DNA of 64,000 nt from Flavobacteriales bacterium (GTDB lineage: Bacteria; Bacteroidota; Bacteroidia; Flavobacteriales_D; Crocinitomicaceae). The stretch's first letter is position 1. The number at the start of each line of letters is the position of its first letter. The stretch is taken from positions 1-64,000 of the forward strand of contig CANITF010000014.1 of NCBI GenBank assembly GCA_947470515.1, in the 5' to 3' direction. The notes under the pieces were generated by a model. That model was not told the origin of the DNA, made no database searches, and saw only the letters and a program-made list of their open reading frames with translations. Of the stretch, positions 53,404-62,338 are shown one piece after another. A program made the translations under genes and the position numbers.

Positions 53404-55341
53404 ATGATTAATCTTGAACAGCTTGGAGTACATTTGCCGCAAGGATATTTATTTGAAAATGTTGGACTCCAAATCAATAAAGGAGATAAAATTGGTTTAG
53501 TCGGAAAAAATGGAGCAGGTAAGTCCACATTGATGCGGTTAATAGCTGGATGGGATACTCCGACAGATGGCAAAGTACATAAACCCAAAGATTGTACAAT
53601 CGGTTTCCTAACACAAGATATTAAGTTTGATACCACTCAAAGTGTATTTGAATATTTAGATACTTCTAATGTTGTGTTAACGAATATCCGAAAGGATATT
53701 GAACATGTAAACGAAGAATTGATCAAACGAGTTGATTATGAATCAGGTGACTATCTAAAATTATTAGATCAATTAAGTGATTTAAACCATAATTTCAATC
53801 TTCACGAAGGATTTTTATGGGAGGAAAAAATTGTAAGTACTCTCAAAGGTTTAGGTTTTCATGATGACGAAATTCATCGAAGCTTAATGACTTTTTCTGG
53901 AGGTTGGAAAATGAGAGCTGAATTGGCTAAAATTTTAGTGAATCAACCAGACATCATTTTATTGGATGAGCCAACAAATCATTTGGATATTATTTCAATA
54001 GGTTGGTTAGAACAATACCTTCAAAAATTTGAAGGTGCCGTTATAGTTATTTCCCACGATAGACTTTTTTTAGATAATGTCACTAAAAGAACTTTGGAAA
54101 TTAGCTTAGGCAAAGTCTTAGATTTTCCGTATGCTTATTCAAAATATAAATTAGCACGGGAAGAAGATTTAGAACGTTTAGAAGGAGCTAAAAAACAACA
54201 AGATAAAGATATTAAACACACTGAAGAGTTAATCAATAAGTTTAGAGCTAAGAAAAATAAAGCTGCTTTTGCTCAATCTTTAATTAAGAAATTAGACAAA
54301 ACCGAACGCATTGAAGTTGACAATGATCAAGTTGTAAAAATGAAAATTGCTTTTCCATTGAGTGTGCAGCCTGGAAAATGGGTGTTAGAAATGCATGACA
54401 TGGGAAAAAGCTTTGGAGACAAGGTTCTATTCAGGGATATAAACATAACAGTTGGTAGAGGAGAGAAGATTGCATTATTAGGTCCAAATGGCGTTGGTAA
54501 ATCGACTCTTTTGAAACGAATGATGAATGAATTAGATGGAGATGGAATTGTGAATCTTGGTCACAATGCACAAATCACATATTTCGCGCAAGATCAAGCT
54601 GAGTCGTTAGATGTTAACAAAACAATTTATCAAACTGTTGATGACATAGCCGAAGGAACAATTCGTAAAGACTTAAGAAGTGTGCTTGGAGCATTTTTAT
54701 TCACAGGAGAAGACGTCGATAAAAAAGTTGGTGTATTATCTGGAGGTGAAAGAACACGTTTGGCACTTTGTCAATTGTTATTGAGTCCATCGAATGTATT
54801 GATTCTAGATGAGCCAACGAATCATTTAGATATTCAAAGTAAGGAAGTATTAAAGGAGGCGTTAAAGAATTACGAAGGAACATTCATCGTTGTTTCGCAT
54901 GATCGTGAATTTTTGGACGGTTTAACAAATCGTATTTGGGATATTGAAAACAAAACATTGAAAATTCACCATTTTGGAGTAAAGGAATTCTTAAAACGCA
55001 AAATGGAACCTGAATTAGCTTCAAATGAGTCGTCTAAAAAAGAAGTTGATACTACAGAAGTGGCTCAAGTAAAAACATCAGAAAAACTGTCGTTTGAGGA
55101 AGCTAAAGAATTAAAGCGCAGAAAAAATCAATTAAATAATCAGGTCAATAAGTTGGAAGAATTAATTTCAAAATTGGAATCAAAAATCAAAGACATGGAT
55201 TTGGTCATTGCAGAATTGGATTATTCAAATGAAGCAGAATCTGCGCGAATATTGCTCGAATATCAACTTGCAAAAGAAGAGTTAGATACTGCAATGATGA
55301 ACTGGGAAAAAGCTACCGAAGAATTAATGGAACTGGATTAA
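53404..55341 (+). CDS. ABC-F family ATPase (Uup/EttA-like)
   Basis: This 645-residue cytoplasmic protein has two ABC domains and no membrane part, as in ribosome-associated ABC-F factors. Domain one has GKNGAGKST, FSGGWKMRAELAKIL and ILLDEPTNHLD. The linker (about 230-310) is charged and helical. Domain two has GPNGVGKST, LSGGERTRLALCQLL and LILDEPTNHLD. The last 85 residues form a coiled coil (LKRRKNQLNNQVNKLEELIS). Length and coiled coil fit Uup or a close relative. A role at the ribosome is inferred. Its stop overlaps the stop of the convergent lipoprotein gene. Confidence 0.92.
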   Translation: MINLEQLGVHLPQGYLFENVGLQINKGDKIGLVGKNGAGKSTLMRLIAGWDTPTDGKVHKPKDCTIGFLTQDIKFDTTQSVFEYLDTSNVVLTNIRKDIEHVNEELIKRVDYESGDYLKLLDQLSDLNHNFNLHEGFLWEEKIVSTLKGLGFHDDEIHRSLMTFSGGWKMRAELAKILVNQPDIILLDEPTNHLDIISIGWLEQYLQKFEGAVIVISHDRLFLDNVTKRTLEISLGKVLDFPYAYSKYKLAREEDLERLEGAKKQQDKDIKHTEELINKFRAKKNKAAFAQSLIKKLDKTERIEVDNDQVVKMKIAFPLSVQPGKWVLEMHDMGKSFGDKVLFRDINITVGRGEKIALLGPNGVGKSTLLKRMMNELDGDGIVNLGHNAQITYFAQDQAESLDVNKTIYQTVDDIAEGTIRKDLRSVLGAFLFTGEDVDKKVGVLSGGERTRLALCQLLLSPSNVLILDEPTNHLDIQSKEVLKEALKNYEGTFIVVSHDREFLDGLTNRIWDIENKTLKIHHFGVKEFLKRKMEPELASNESSKKEVDTTEVAQVKTSEKLSFEEAKELKRRKNQLNNQVNKLEELISKLESKIKDMDLVIAELDYSNEAESARILLEYQLAKEELDTAMMNWEKATEELMELD

Positions 55342-55616
55342 TGTCTTTTTTTTGCTCTAGCATTCTTTTTTTGTCGACGATTATTGCGTTTTATTGATTT
55401 TCTCGCCTGTTTAGATTGGCTTTTCCAATATGCTTTGTATGCTTTCTTTTTTGCTTTGTGCGCTATTTTTGATTTTGCTTTAGCTTGTTTTGCGAGTATG
55501 GCAGTTGCTTCTTCAACACTCGAAGCTGTTTCTCCAATCTTAGGTGAACAGGATTGAATCTGAGGAGTGAACATCAAAAGCAATAAAAGCAGACCAATAA
55601 ACGTTTTAATCTTCAT
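55338..55616 (-). CDS. Small lysine-rich lipoprotein of unknown function
   Basis: This 92-residue protein has a hydrophobic signal segment (FIGLLLLLLMFTPQIQSC) ending in a lipobox-like IQSC, then a strongly basic tail (AKSKIAHKAKKKAYKAYWKSQSKQARKSIKRNNRRQKKNARAKKRH). Basic short lipoproteins like this occur in Bacteroidota, but I do not know a function. It could contact nucleic acid or anionic polymer in the periplasm. It converges with the ABC-F gene and shares a TTAA with it: both stop codons are read from those four bases. It diverges from the Rieske-like lipoprotein. Confidence 0.65.
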   Translation of the reverse strand: MKIKTFIGLLLLLLMFTPQIQSCSPKIGETASSVEEATAILAKQAKAKSKIAHKAKKKAYKAYWKSQSKQARKSIKRNNRRQKKNARAKKRH

Positions 55617-55643
55617 ACATTTGTAATGTCAATTTATAACGTG

Positions 55644-56069
55644 ATGAAGTTACGATTTATTTTATTTCTCAGTTTAGTTCTTTTGCTTTCAAGCTGCAGA
55701 AAGAATAAAAACCATCCTGTACCAAGTATCCCATTTGATATTACTATTGATATTAATTTACCGAGTTATAATGCATTAATTAGCGTCGGAACATGGGCTT
55801 ACGTGAATGGTGGTTCTCGAGGAGTTATTGTTTATAGAAGATCGATTGATGAGTTTGTTGCTTTTGATAGACATTCACCGGTAGATCCTGATGCGCTTTG
55901 TCCAGAACCTTTATATCCAGATGCAGCTAATTTTTTGACATTGATTGATTCCTGCTCAACGGCCCGTTATTCTTTATATGACGGTTCTCCAATTCAAGAT
56001 AGTGAATTTGGATTGAGACAATATCAAACGTCTTATAATGGTACAAATCTCGTTCGAATTTATAATTGA
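55644..56069 (+). CDS. Small lipoprotein with degenerate Rieske-like domain
   Basis: The start is set at the ATG at 55644 (MKLRFILFLSLVLLLSSC), where the lipobox LLSSC follows. An ATG at 55626 would add six residues. The mature part resembles Rieske domains: GVIVYRRSIDEFVAFDRHSP and later ARYSLYDGSPIQD and GLRQYQTSYNGTNLVRIYN. However the ligand motifs are not CxH and CxxH: the first region has DRHSP in place of DRxCP. It therefore probably does not hold a 2Fe-2S cluster. Role unknown. A weak hairpin follows it. Confidence 0.6.
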   Translation: MKLRFILFLSLVLLLSSCRKNKNHPVPSIPFDITIDINLPSYNALISVGTWAYVNGGSRGVIVYRRSIDEFVAFDRHSPVDPDALCPEPLYPDAANFLTLIDSCSTARYSLYDGSPIQDSEFGLRQYQTSYNGTNLVRIYN

Positions 56070-56127
56070 ACTGATTTTATATCATTTTAACAATTCGACA
56101 TTATCAATGCATTGCTGTGAATTTACC

Positions 56128-56166
56128 AAACCTAATTTAGATATAATGCCGATCTGAATTAGGTTT
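56128..56166 (+). terminator. Possible terminator after the Rieske-like lipoprotein
   Basis: AAACCTAATT (56128-56137) and AATTAGGTTT (56157-56166) are perfect 10-base complements around a 19-base loop. The U-rich tail is weak, so this is tentative. Confidence 0.4.
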
Positions 56167-56212
56167 TGCTGGATTTTTTATTCCAGTATTATCAAATACT
56201 AATCGGTATTAC

Positions 56213-56220
56213 TATTTTTG
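56213..56220 (+). promoter_or_regulatory. -7 box TATTTTTG before the ferredoxin gene
   Basis: TATTTTTG fits TAnnTTTG and lies 16 bases upstream of the ATG at 56237. No convincing -33 element is seen. Confidence 0.35.
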
Positions 56221-56236
56221 CACAAAAAAACAACCG

Positions 56237-56557
56237 ATGAACGAGATTAAAGTAACAATTATTGACCGTGAAGGCGAAGTACATGATTTAGTTGGTCCAA
56301 CAGACATGAATATGAACATCATGGAATTGTGCAAAGCTTATGAATTGCCAGTTTTGGGTGAATGTGGTGGAATGGCAATGTGTGCAACGTGTCAATGTTA
56401 TTTAGAATCAGATACAGATCTTCCTGAGCAACGAGATGCAGAATTAGACATGCTTGACCAAGCGTTTTTCGTAAAACCTAACAGTCGCTTAGGCTGTCAA
56501 ATACACCTTACCGAGGAAATAGACGGAATTGTTTTAAGATTGGCTCCAGAAGCTTAA
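56237..56557 (+). CDS. 2Fe-2S ferredoxin (adrenodoxin type)
   Basis: This 106-residue electron carrier has the cluster motif GECGGMAMCATCQCYL, with Cys-x5-Cys-x2-Cys, and the fourth ligand in SRLGCQIHL. The start MNEIKVTIIDREGEVHDL is the typical first strand. Adrenodoxin-type ferredoxins serve iron-sulfur cluster assembly (Fdx) or P450-like enzymes, and no isc genes are nearby. It converges with the beta-barrel gene and overlaps it by four bases. The partner reductase is not visible. Confidence 0.92.
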   Translation: MNEIKVTIIDREGEVHDLVGPTDMNMNIMELCKAYELPVLGECGGMAMCATCQCYLESDTDLPEQRDAELDMLDQAFFVKPNSRLGCQIHLTEEIDGIVLRLAPEA

Positions 56558-57381
56558 AAAGCGTACGTTAAACCAATATTTACACTCATAAAAGAATATA
56601 AACGTTGACGAGCAACAGATTGCATAATCTCTGATGTGAAATATTCATTCGAATTATTGGAATAGCTATTGTAACTTTGTTTTTTACCAACATTCAAGGT
56701 GTATTTTAAGCCATAATGAATCATTAAATTTTTTGTTATTGGAGATCTCATACTTAAAGCATAAAGAATAACATAACGTTTAAGAGACTTCAAATTGGAA
56801 AAATTAATTGGATCTAGGTCTGTTGAAGAAGTGCTATAATGTGTATAAGGCAAGTATCCAAAATAATCTTCATAACGATACAAATAATCTTTTTCCTTAA
56901 CTTTTGAATTTGAAAACCCAAATCCTATTTGATGACTCAATCCCATTGGCAGTAATGATTTTGAAGTTCCAAATTCAATTTTAGGAATAAAAACATTAGT
57001 CGTAATATCGAGCATTTCATGTTCAACCTGATATCCATAATCTAAACCAAAATTATCATAAACATAAATATCTTGACTTGGATAAACACTCGAATAATCT
57101 TGACCATATTCAAACGATAATGCAATATTTCTTTTAATTGCATATCCAGCAGTGATGCGAAAGCCGATATTAAAGTTATCTTTTTTTGCAACTAAAATAT
57201 TATTTGAAGCACTATATGGATTGTAACTGTCGTTTAAAACGCTGAGATTACTAAATAACGGGTAACTCATTACTGATTCAACTTGAATAAATCCTTTATG
57301 GCCATAATAGCCGTTATTCTTTTGTCCGAAAGTGAACAATGATACTACGAAAGAAGCAATAAATAAGAGATAAAATTTCAT
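56554..57381 (-). CDS. Outer-membrane beta-barrel protein of unknown function
   Basis: This 275-residue protein has a signal peptide (YLLFIASFVVSLFTFGQ) and then alternating hydrophobic strands rich in Tyr, Asn and Gly, ending in an aromatic residue (SVNIGLTYAF), the pattern of an outer-membrane barrel. I cannot name it. It lies five bases downstream of the M48 protease gene on the same strand, so it is the last member of the barrel-nadE-protease-barrel operon. A role in envelope quality control is only a guess from its neighbours. Confidence 0.68.
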   Translation of the reverse strand: MKFYLLFIASFVVSLFTFGQKNNGYYGHKGFIQVESVMSYPLFSNLSVLNDSYNPYSASNNILVAKKDNFNIGFRITAGYAIKRNIALSFEYGQDYSSVYPSQDIYVYDNFGLDYGYQVEHEMLDITTNVFIPKIEFGTSKSLLPMGLSHQIGFGFSNSKVKEKDYLYRYEDYFGYLPYTHYSTSSTDLDPINFSNLKSLKRYVILYALSMRSPITKNLMIHYGLKYTLNVGKKQSYNSYSNNSNEYFTSEIMQSVARQRLYSFMSVNIGLTYAF

Positions 57382-57385
57382 GTGT

Positions 57386-59614
57386 TTAATTTATTGGTTC
57401 AGTATTTAATTTTTTAAAGATGTCGTACATGTGAGCTCCGAGTTGTAGTTTTTTCGGTGAATCTTTGAAATAGTAATTAATACCATTTTCGATTACACCA
57501 TTTTCTAAATCAAGTATCAGTACACTCATTTCAGTGTTGTTACCTGTTAAAATTCCTACTGGAACATAAACAAATAAAATAGGGTAAAGTAATAAGGATG
57601 AAAAAACGCCCATTGCGGTTATGTTTGGCGAATAATCATGCTCAACAAGTGAAAACATTACTTTTGATGTTCCATAATTGGTTTTAATTTCATTTAGTAA
57701 CTGAAAGTCAACTGGGAAAATATTCACATTGTCTTCTGCTGCAAGTTGATTGAGTAAAGAGATTAACAAACTTCTTTCATTAAAACCTAGTGTTCCTTTA
57801 TTTATTAATGACCTACTATCAATAGAGTAGGTTGTAACACCTGCACTTTTTGCAGAACTTTCAATCGCTGAAGCAAAATCTTTTTCTAATTTTTCAGATT
57901 TCACATTATCCACATTTCCTTTTTTATAGCTTATAACCATTGGTTCTACAACGATTATCTCCTTTAGTCCTATACTGTATTCATTTGCTGCTTTTTTCTT
58001 GTCTAGCGCTTTTTGTTCAGAATTAGATAGAGAATTGTATTTTTCAACCTCTTTGTCTTCTTCAGCTTTGATTTTCTTGAATTGATCATGTTGATTAATG
58101 AATTCAGGATCAATTAAAATATCACCTATACCGTATAAGTAGAATTTCGTTGAATCAAAATTCTCTGGTGCATCAGCATTTTTTTTGTTTTTGATTCGAT
58201 CATATTTAGACGTTGACTTCGCTATAGTATCTTTAACAGCAATTTTATTGGTGTCACTTTGCGACATCAAAAAGTCATTCGCTGCTTCAGAAAATGATTT
58301 CTTCGAAAAAGATTCTATTTTAAACTTTTCGTCATTTGAAACTTCTTTTACAAATCGGGAATATATTGTAGTTATTTCGGTGTCATTTAAATTTGCCATG
58401 TGAAGATCATGAATTTGGCGCAAGGCCATAGTCATCATTCCTTCTCTGCTCAATTTCTTTAAGAAAAAATGAACAGCTGCTGATTCTCCCTCATATTCTG
58501 AAGTTTTGTCTAACATTTTGGCCGACATATTTTCAGATTTATACAACATCATATTCAACCAAATTTGAGCTTTCATCCGTTTTAAATAGATTGAATTCGG
58601 AAAATCTTTTTCTAGGAGGAAAACTGAATACATCGCGCTGCCATAAGATGCATCAATGATATCAGAACGAACACTTTCGAATCGAGCAATATTTCTAATT
58701 TGATTAAATCTTTCAATTCCTAAAAACTGAGTAGCGTTTTGCCAATTTGATATTGTTCCAATTTCTTTTTCTGCAGCTTCTTTCCTCTTTTTTATATTCG
58801 GGTGAGAGCTGTTTTCATCATCGTAATCTTCATCCGCTTTTATCTCATATTTCTTAGTAGGAAAGAGACTAGAAGGCACGAAAATTTGAGAAGTATTGAA
58901 ATAGGTAAATGGAAATTCAATCTCATCGAAGGGCAAATAAGAATACATTAATACATCAAACGTCGTAAATATTTCATCAACTGAATAGCCTGCTGTATTG
59001 TACATGCGAATTCCAATTTTGTCTGCTTCAAATTCTTTGTCTTTTGAATATTGACTTAATCTTTCAATTCTATCATTGTGTTGACCCTTTTGAGTTTCCC
59101 AATCAAACGTTTCGACTACATGTTTTTCTGTATAATGAGCAATTTCATGCGCCAAAACATATGCTAATTGTGCCTCACTGGTTAATTGAGCAATGAGTCC
59201 CGTTGTAATAAATACAATTCCTTGGTCTGTGCTAAATGCATTTGCAGCATTTGATTTTATCGTGTAAAAACGCAATTTAGCGCGCAAATCCCCCTCATTT
59301 TGCAGCAGTTTATTAGCTATTTCAGAAACATAGGAACTAATTTCATCCCCATATATTACAAGTCCAGAATGTAAAATATCATCTATTTCGTAATTAGAAC
59401 CTTCAAGAAATACTTTTTCCTGGGAATTAGTTAAATCTGAACGGTCTTTTTTTAAATCATCGGCTAACTTTTTATATGTCTCTTTCGTGAAATCTTCAGG
59501 AATTGGACCTTTAGACATCAACGTTGTGTATTTATCAAAGTTTATTTGAGAATTACCAATATTAGAAAAAAGCACCATTAAAATGACACTAACAAAAAGT
59601 GATTTTAGATTCAT
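57386..59614 (-). CDS. M48 family zinc metalloprotease, long form
   Basis: This 742-residue protein has a signal peptide (KSLFVSVILMVLFSNIGNSQ). The zinc motif is HEIAHY (HExxH) in LAYVLAHEIAHYTEKHVV, and EFEADKIGIRMYNTAGYS supplies the third ligand region. The catalytic part covers about residues 85-260, and the remaining 480 residues are unlike BepA or LoiP and have no family I recognise, apart from long charged helices (EEDKEVEKYNSLSNSEQKALDKK). It probably acts in the periplasm on outer-membrane proteins or lipoproteins. It is three bases from nadE, so it is in that operon. Confidence 0.82.
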   Translation of the reverse strand: MNLKSLFVSVILMVLFSNIGNSQINFDKYTTLMSKGPIPEDFTKETYKKLADDLKKDRSDLTNSQEKVFLEGSNYEIDDILHSGLVIYGDEISSYVSEIANKLLQNEGDLRAKLRFYTIKSNAANAFSTDQGIVFITTGLIAQLTSEAQLAYVLAHEIAHYTEKHVVETFDWETQKGQHNDRIERLSQYSKDKEFEADKIGIRMYNTAGYSVDEIFTTFDVLMYSYLPFDEIEFPFTYFNTSQIFVPSSLFPTKKYEIKADEDYDDENSSHPNIKKRKEAAEKEIGTISNWQNATQFLGIERFNQIRNIARFESVRSDIIDASYGSAMYSVFLLEKDFPNSIYLKRMKAQIWLNMMLYKSENMSAKMLDKTSEYEGESAAVHFFLKKLSREGMMTMALRQIHDLHMANLNDTEITTIYSRFVKEVSNDEKFKIESFSKKSFSEAANDFLMSQSDTNKIAVKDTIAKSTSKYDRIKNKKNADAPENFDSTKFYLYGIGDILIDPEFINQHDQFKKIKAEEDKEVEKYNSLSNSEQKALDKKKAANEYSIGLKEIIVVEPMVISYKKGNVDNVKSEKLEKDFASAIESSAKSAGVTTYSIDSRSLINKGTLGFNERSLLISLLNQLAAEDNVNIFPVDFQLLNEIKTNYGTSKVMFSLVEHDYSPNITAMGVFSSLLLYPILFVYVPVGILTGNNTEMSVLILDLENGVIENGINYYFKDSPKKLQLGAHMYDIFKKLNTEPIN

Positions 59615-59617
59615 AAT

Positions 59618-60391
59618 TTATCTAAGATTATTTGGAATAAGACATACTGGAATAGGTTCCATTTTATGCTTGTTAACTGAATTTAATTTCCTGAAGATTG
59701 AAAGCACAGTTTTCTGACGATCATCTAGATTTTCTTCATTACCTTTAAATTCCATCGCCCATTCTAGTTCTGGATAAGTTGCCCCAAGCTGATCTTCGTC
59801 ACTTCGGTCATCTCCCCATAAACCATCGGTTGGTTTGGCAATCAAAATTTCATTAATCACACCAAGACTAGATGCTAAGTTTTTCACTTCGGTTTTTGTT
59901 AAATCGGCAATAGGACTTATATCAACACCACCATCACCATATTTAGTAAAAAAACCAACTCCGAAATCTTCGATTTTATTTCCTGTCCCTGCAACCAAAC
60001 AAGTATGTGTTTGGCCTATAGCGTATAATGTCGTCATGCGCAATCGAGCTCTAGTATTTGCCATAGCTAAAGCATTTTCAACAGTTTCTTTTGGAAGCGT
60101 TTTTTCGAATTGTTCAAAAAGCAAAGTCAAATCAACTTCAATTTTCTCAACATTCGAGAACTTAGTTTGTAAGTCTTCAATGTGTTTATTGGCTCTATTG
60201 TATTCTGATTGTGCTTGCCTGATTGGCATATTAACCAGAATAGTTCTTTTTCCAGTGTGCGCGCAAAGCAATGAAGTCAAAGCAGAATCTACACCGCCTG
60301 ATATACCCACTATAAAACCAGAAAGTCTGGCTTTCTCGCAATAAGCGTTAAGCCAGACTGTAATATATTTTGAAAGTTCTGTCTGATTCAA
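59618..60391 (-). CDS. nadE: NH3-dependent NAD synthetase
   Basis: This 257-residue enzyme amidates nicotinate adenine dinucleotide to NAD. The PP-loop is GISGGVDSALTSLLCA. AGTGNKIEDFGVGFFTKYGDGGVDISPIADLTKTEV and PTDGLWGDDRSDEDQLGATYPELEWAM are the NadE signature. It has no N-terminal nitrilase domain, so ammonia is the nitrogen source. In other Flavobacteriia nadE lies next to gldB, as here (divergent, with one barrel gene between). It is in an operon with a protease and a barrel protein, three bases upstream of the protease. Confidence 0.95.
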   Translation of the reverse strand: MNQTELSKYITVWLNAYCEKARLSGFIVGISGGVDSALTSLLCAHTGKRTILVNMPIRQAQSEYNRANKHIEDLQTKFSNVEKIEVDLTLLFEQFEKTLPKETVENALAMANTRARLRMTTLYAIGQTHTCLVAGTGNKIEDFGVGFFTKYGDGGVDISPIADLTKTEVKNLASSLGVINEILIAKPTDGLWGDDRSDEDQLGATYPELEWAMEFKGNEENLDDRQKTVLSIFRKLNSVNKHKMEPIPVCLIPNNLR

Positions 60392-60406
60392 TTTGAACTA
60401 CTTATA

Positions 60407-61258
60407 TTAAAACAGAATTGAAATTTTCAACATAACTTGACTTTGCGTTGCACGGTTTGAATAATGAATATTCTCTAAAATACCATCATTATTCGGTTCT
60501 CTAGAAAAAAGTGATGTTTTTCTATCAACTTGTGCGGCATTACCATCATAATTCCAATATAACTGAGTGAAACCATAATAATATCCAAGTTCTGCGACCA
60601 AAGAAGTTGAACCTGAAAAATTCCACTCAGCACCACCGCATAAACCAAATGCAGACTTAAAAAAAATTGTTTCTTTTTTAATTGTCATATTTTCAAGAGA
60701 TTTAGCAGAGGATACGCCAATAAAATCATTAGTATCAAATGTAAAACCAGCATCATTTACATGACTTTTCAATAAGAAACTGTTTCTTAAACCGAATTTC
60801 CCAAAATAACGGAAGTAACCAAAAAACTTCGTTCTAAATGTTAACATTGTAGGAATAGTTAAATAAACCAACTTTTGTTTTCTTTCCGTTAATTGAAACA
60901 ATTTTGTTGAATTTAAAGCTAAATCAACATTTTGACTTCTTAGAATTTCATTATCAGTTTCATTATAGTAGTAATAAACATTATTACCATTTGATCCAGG
61001 GGCTGAATATTTCATTGTCTCAAAATCAAATTCCAAACCAGTACAAAATCCAATTGTTTCAGAAAGACTAAAATTTACATTTGCGCCCACTGTAAGGTCA
61101 TTCCCACCATTATTAGTTAAGTTTGGCTTTCCCATTTTTTGAATAGCGAGTCCTGAACCAAAAACTAAACCTGCTTGAACTTTTTTATCCGCTGCCTCTT
61201 GTGCAAATGCACTCAATGATATGCTAATTGTTAAAATTGAATAGATAAATTTTTTCAT
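60407..61258 (-). CDS. Outer-membrane beta-barrel protein (PorT-like fold) of unknown function
   Basis: This protein has a signal peptide (KKFIYSILTISISLSAFAQ) and a barrel of alternating strands. VQAGLVFGSGLAIQKMG, FCTGLEFDFETMKYS, YLTIPTMLTFRTKFFGYFRYFGKFGLRNSFLLKS and the end QVMLKISILF are typical of the outer-membrane beta-barrel family (OMP_b-brl_2 type). I choose the ATG at 61258, because the in-frame ATG at 61282 would put eight charged residues before the signal. It is the first gene of the minus operon with nadE, 15 bases apart. I cannot distinguish it from PorT relatives. Confidence 0.7.
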   Translation of the reverse strand: MKKFIYSILTISISLSAFAQEAADKKVQAGLVFGSGLAIQKMGKPNLTNNGGNDLTVGANVNFSLSETIGFCTGLEFDFETMKYSAPGSNGNNVYYYYNETDNEILRSQNVDLALNSTKLFQLTERKQKLVYLTIPTMLTFRTKFFGYFRYFGKFGLRNSFLLKSHVNDAGFTFDTNDFIGVSSAKSLENMTIKKETIFFKSAFGLCGGAEWNFSGSTSLVAELGYYYGFTQLYWNYDGNAAQVDRKTSLFSREPNNDGILENIHYSNRATQSQVMLKISILF

Positions 61259-61299
61259 ATATTTTTCTTTATATCTCAACACAAATCCTTTGATTTATG

Positions 61300-61307
61300 T
61301 ACTTTTG
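61300..61307 (+). promoter_or_regulatory. -7 box TACTTTTG for the gldB operon
   Basis: TACTTTTG fits the TAnnTTTG consensus and lies 22 bases upstream of the gldB ATG. No clear -33 element. Confidence 0.4.
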
Positions 61308-61329
61308 ACTACAATATTAAAGAATAATA

Positions 61330-62337
61330 ATGACTCTAAAAAACATTTTTTCAATACTATTCATAATTCTCGTTTTCAATCGATGTTCAACTAATCCATT
61401 GGATGTTGATGTCTCGAGCGTGAACGTGAAAATAGGTTTTGTGAATTTGGATTCAATTCTCGTTAATGTTAAAAATGGAAAGAGACTAGAGTTTCATCAT
61501 GCACATCTAAAAAAGATTGCGAATATTTACGAATATAATCTTGGATATTGTATTCAAATGGCAAATTCTTCTGACACTGGATTTGTGAAAAGTTTAGATC
61601 TGTACTTAGAAGATCCTTATATCAAAAGGCTTGAAAAAAGAATCGCAGAAAAATTCACTGATTTATCACCATATAAGAGTGAGATAATTGAAGGATTTAA
61701 ACATCTTAAATTTCATTTTAATAAAGCTAAAATCCCGGAAAATATTGTTTTTGTGAACGCCCTTTTTAAGTCAAATTCTTTTAGCACTGAGAAAGAAATT
61801 GGAATTGGTTTAGAAAGTTATTTGGGAGCAAAAACAGATGTTATTAAAGAATTGCCGCAAGAGCCGTTTTACGAATGGATCAAAGAAGGAATGAATGATG
61901 AATTTTTAACACGTGATGCTATTTGTTCTTGGGTTATGACTCATTATGTTGAAGAAGTAGACGGAAATCTAGCAGAACAAGTAGTTAGATGGGGTAAAAT
62001 TCTATATCTGACTCAAGCAGCATATCCTGAGAAGGACCCTTCTATCATTATGCGCTATTCAGATGTTGACTATAAATGGGCAATTGAAAATGAATATTCG
62101 CTTTGGAAATATTTGGTAGATGAGAAATTACTCTTCTCTATTAATGAATTGAACGTTAAAAATCTCCTGAAAGAAGGTCCTTTTACGATTGGACTTCCGG
62201 AAAAAGGGCCGGATAGGTTAGGGCAATTCTTAGGATTTAGGATGATTCAAAAATATATTGAAGTTAATGAGGTTACATTGGAACAATTAATAAATACACC
62301 GTACACGGAAATATTAGTAGAATACGAAATTGATTAG
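61330..62337 (+). CDS. gldB: Gliding motility lipoprotein GldB
   Basis: This 335-residue lipoprotein is needed for gliding in Flavobacterium. The signal ends at a lipobox-like LVFNRC (Cys19; Asn and Arg at the -2 and -1 positions are atypical). FVNLDSILVNVKNGKRLEFHHAHLKKI and EIGIGLESYLGA are family segments, and FLTRDAICSWVMTHYVEEVDGNLAEQVVRWGKILYL is the conserved middle. In other species gldB and gldC are adjacent and nadE is close by, exactly as here. The next gene starts two bases after its stop, so gldB, gldC, DUF2797 and trmB read as one operon. Confidence 0.88.
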   Translation: MTLKNIFSILFIILVFNRCSTNPLDVDVSSVNVKIGFVNLDSILVNVKNGKRLEFHHAHLKKIANIYEYNLGYCIQMANSSDTGFVKSLDLYLEDPYIKRLEKRIAEKFTDLSPYKSEIIEGFKHLKFHFNKAKIPENIVFVNALFKSNSFSTEKEIGIGLESYLGAKTDVIKELPQEPFYEWIKEGMNDEFLTRDAICSWVMTHYVEEVDGNLAEQVVRWGKILYLTQAAYPEKDPSIIMRYSDVDYKWAIENEYSLWKYLVDEKLLFSINELNVKNLLKEGPFTIGLPEKGPDRLGQFLGFRMIQKYIEVNEVTLEQLINTPYTEILVEYEID

Positions 62338-62338
62338 A

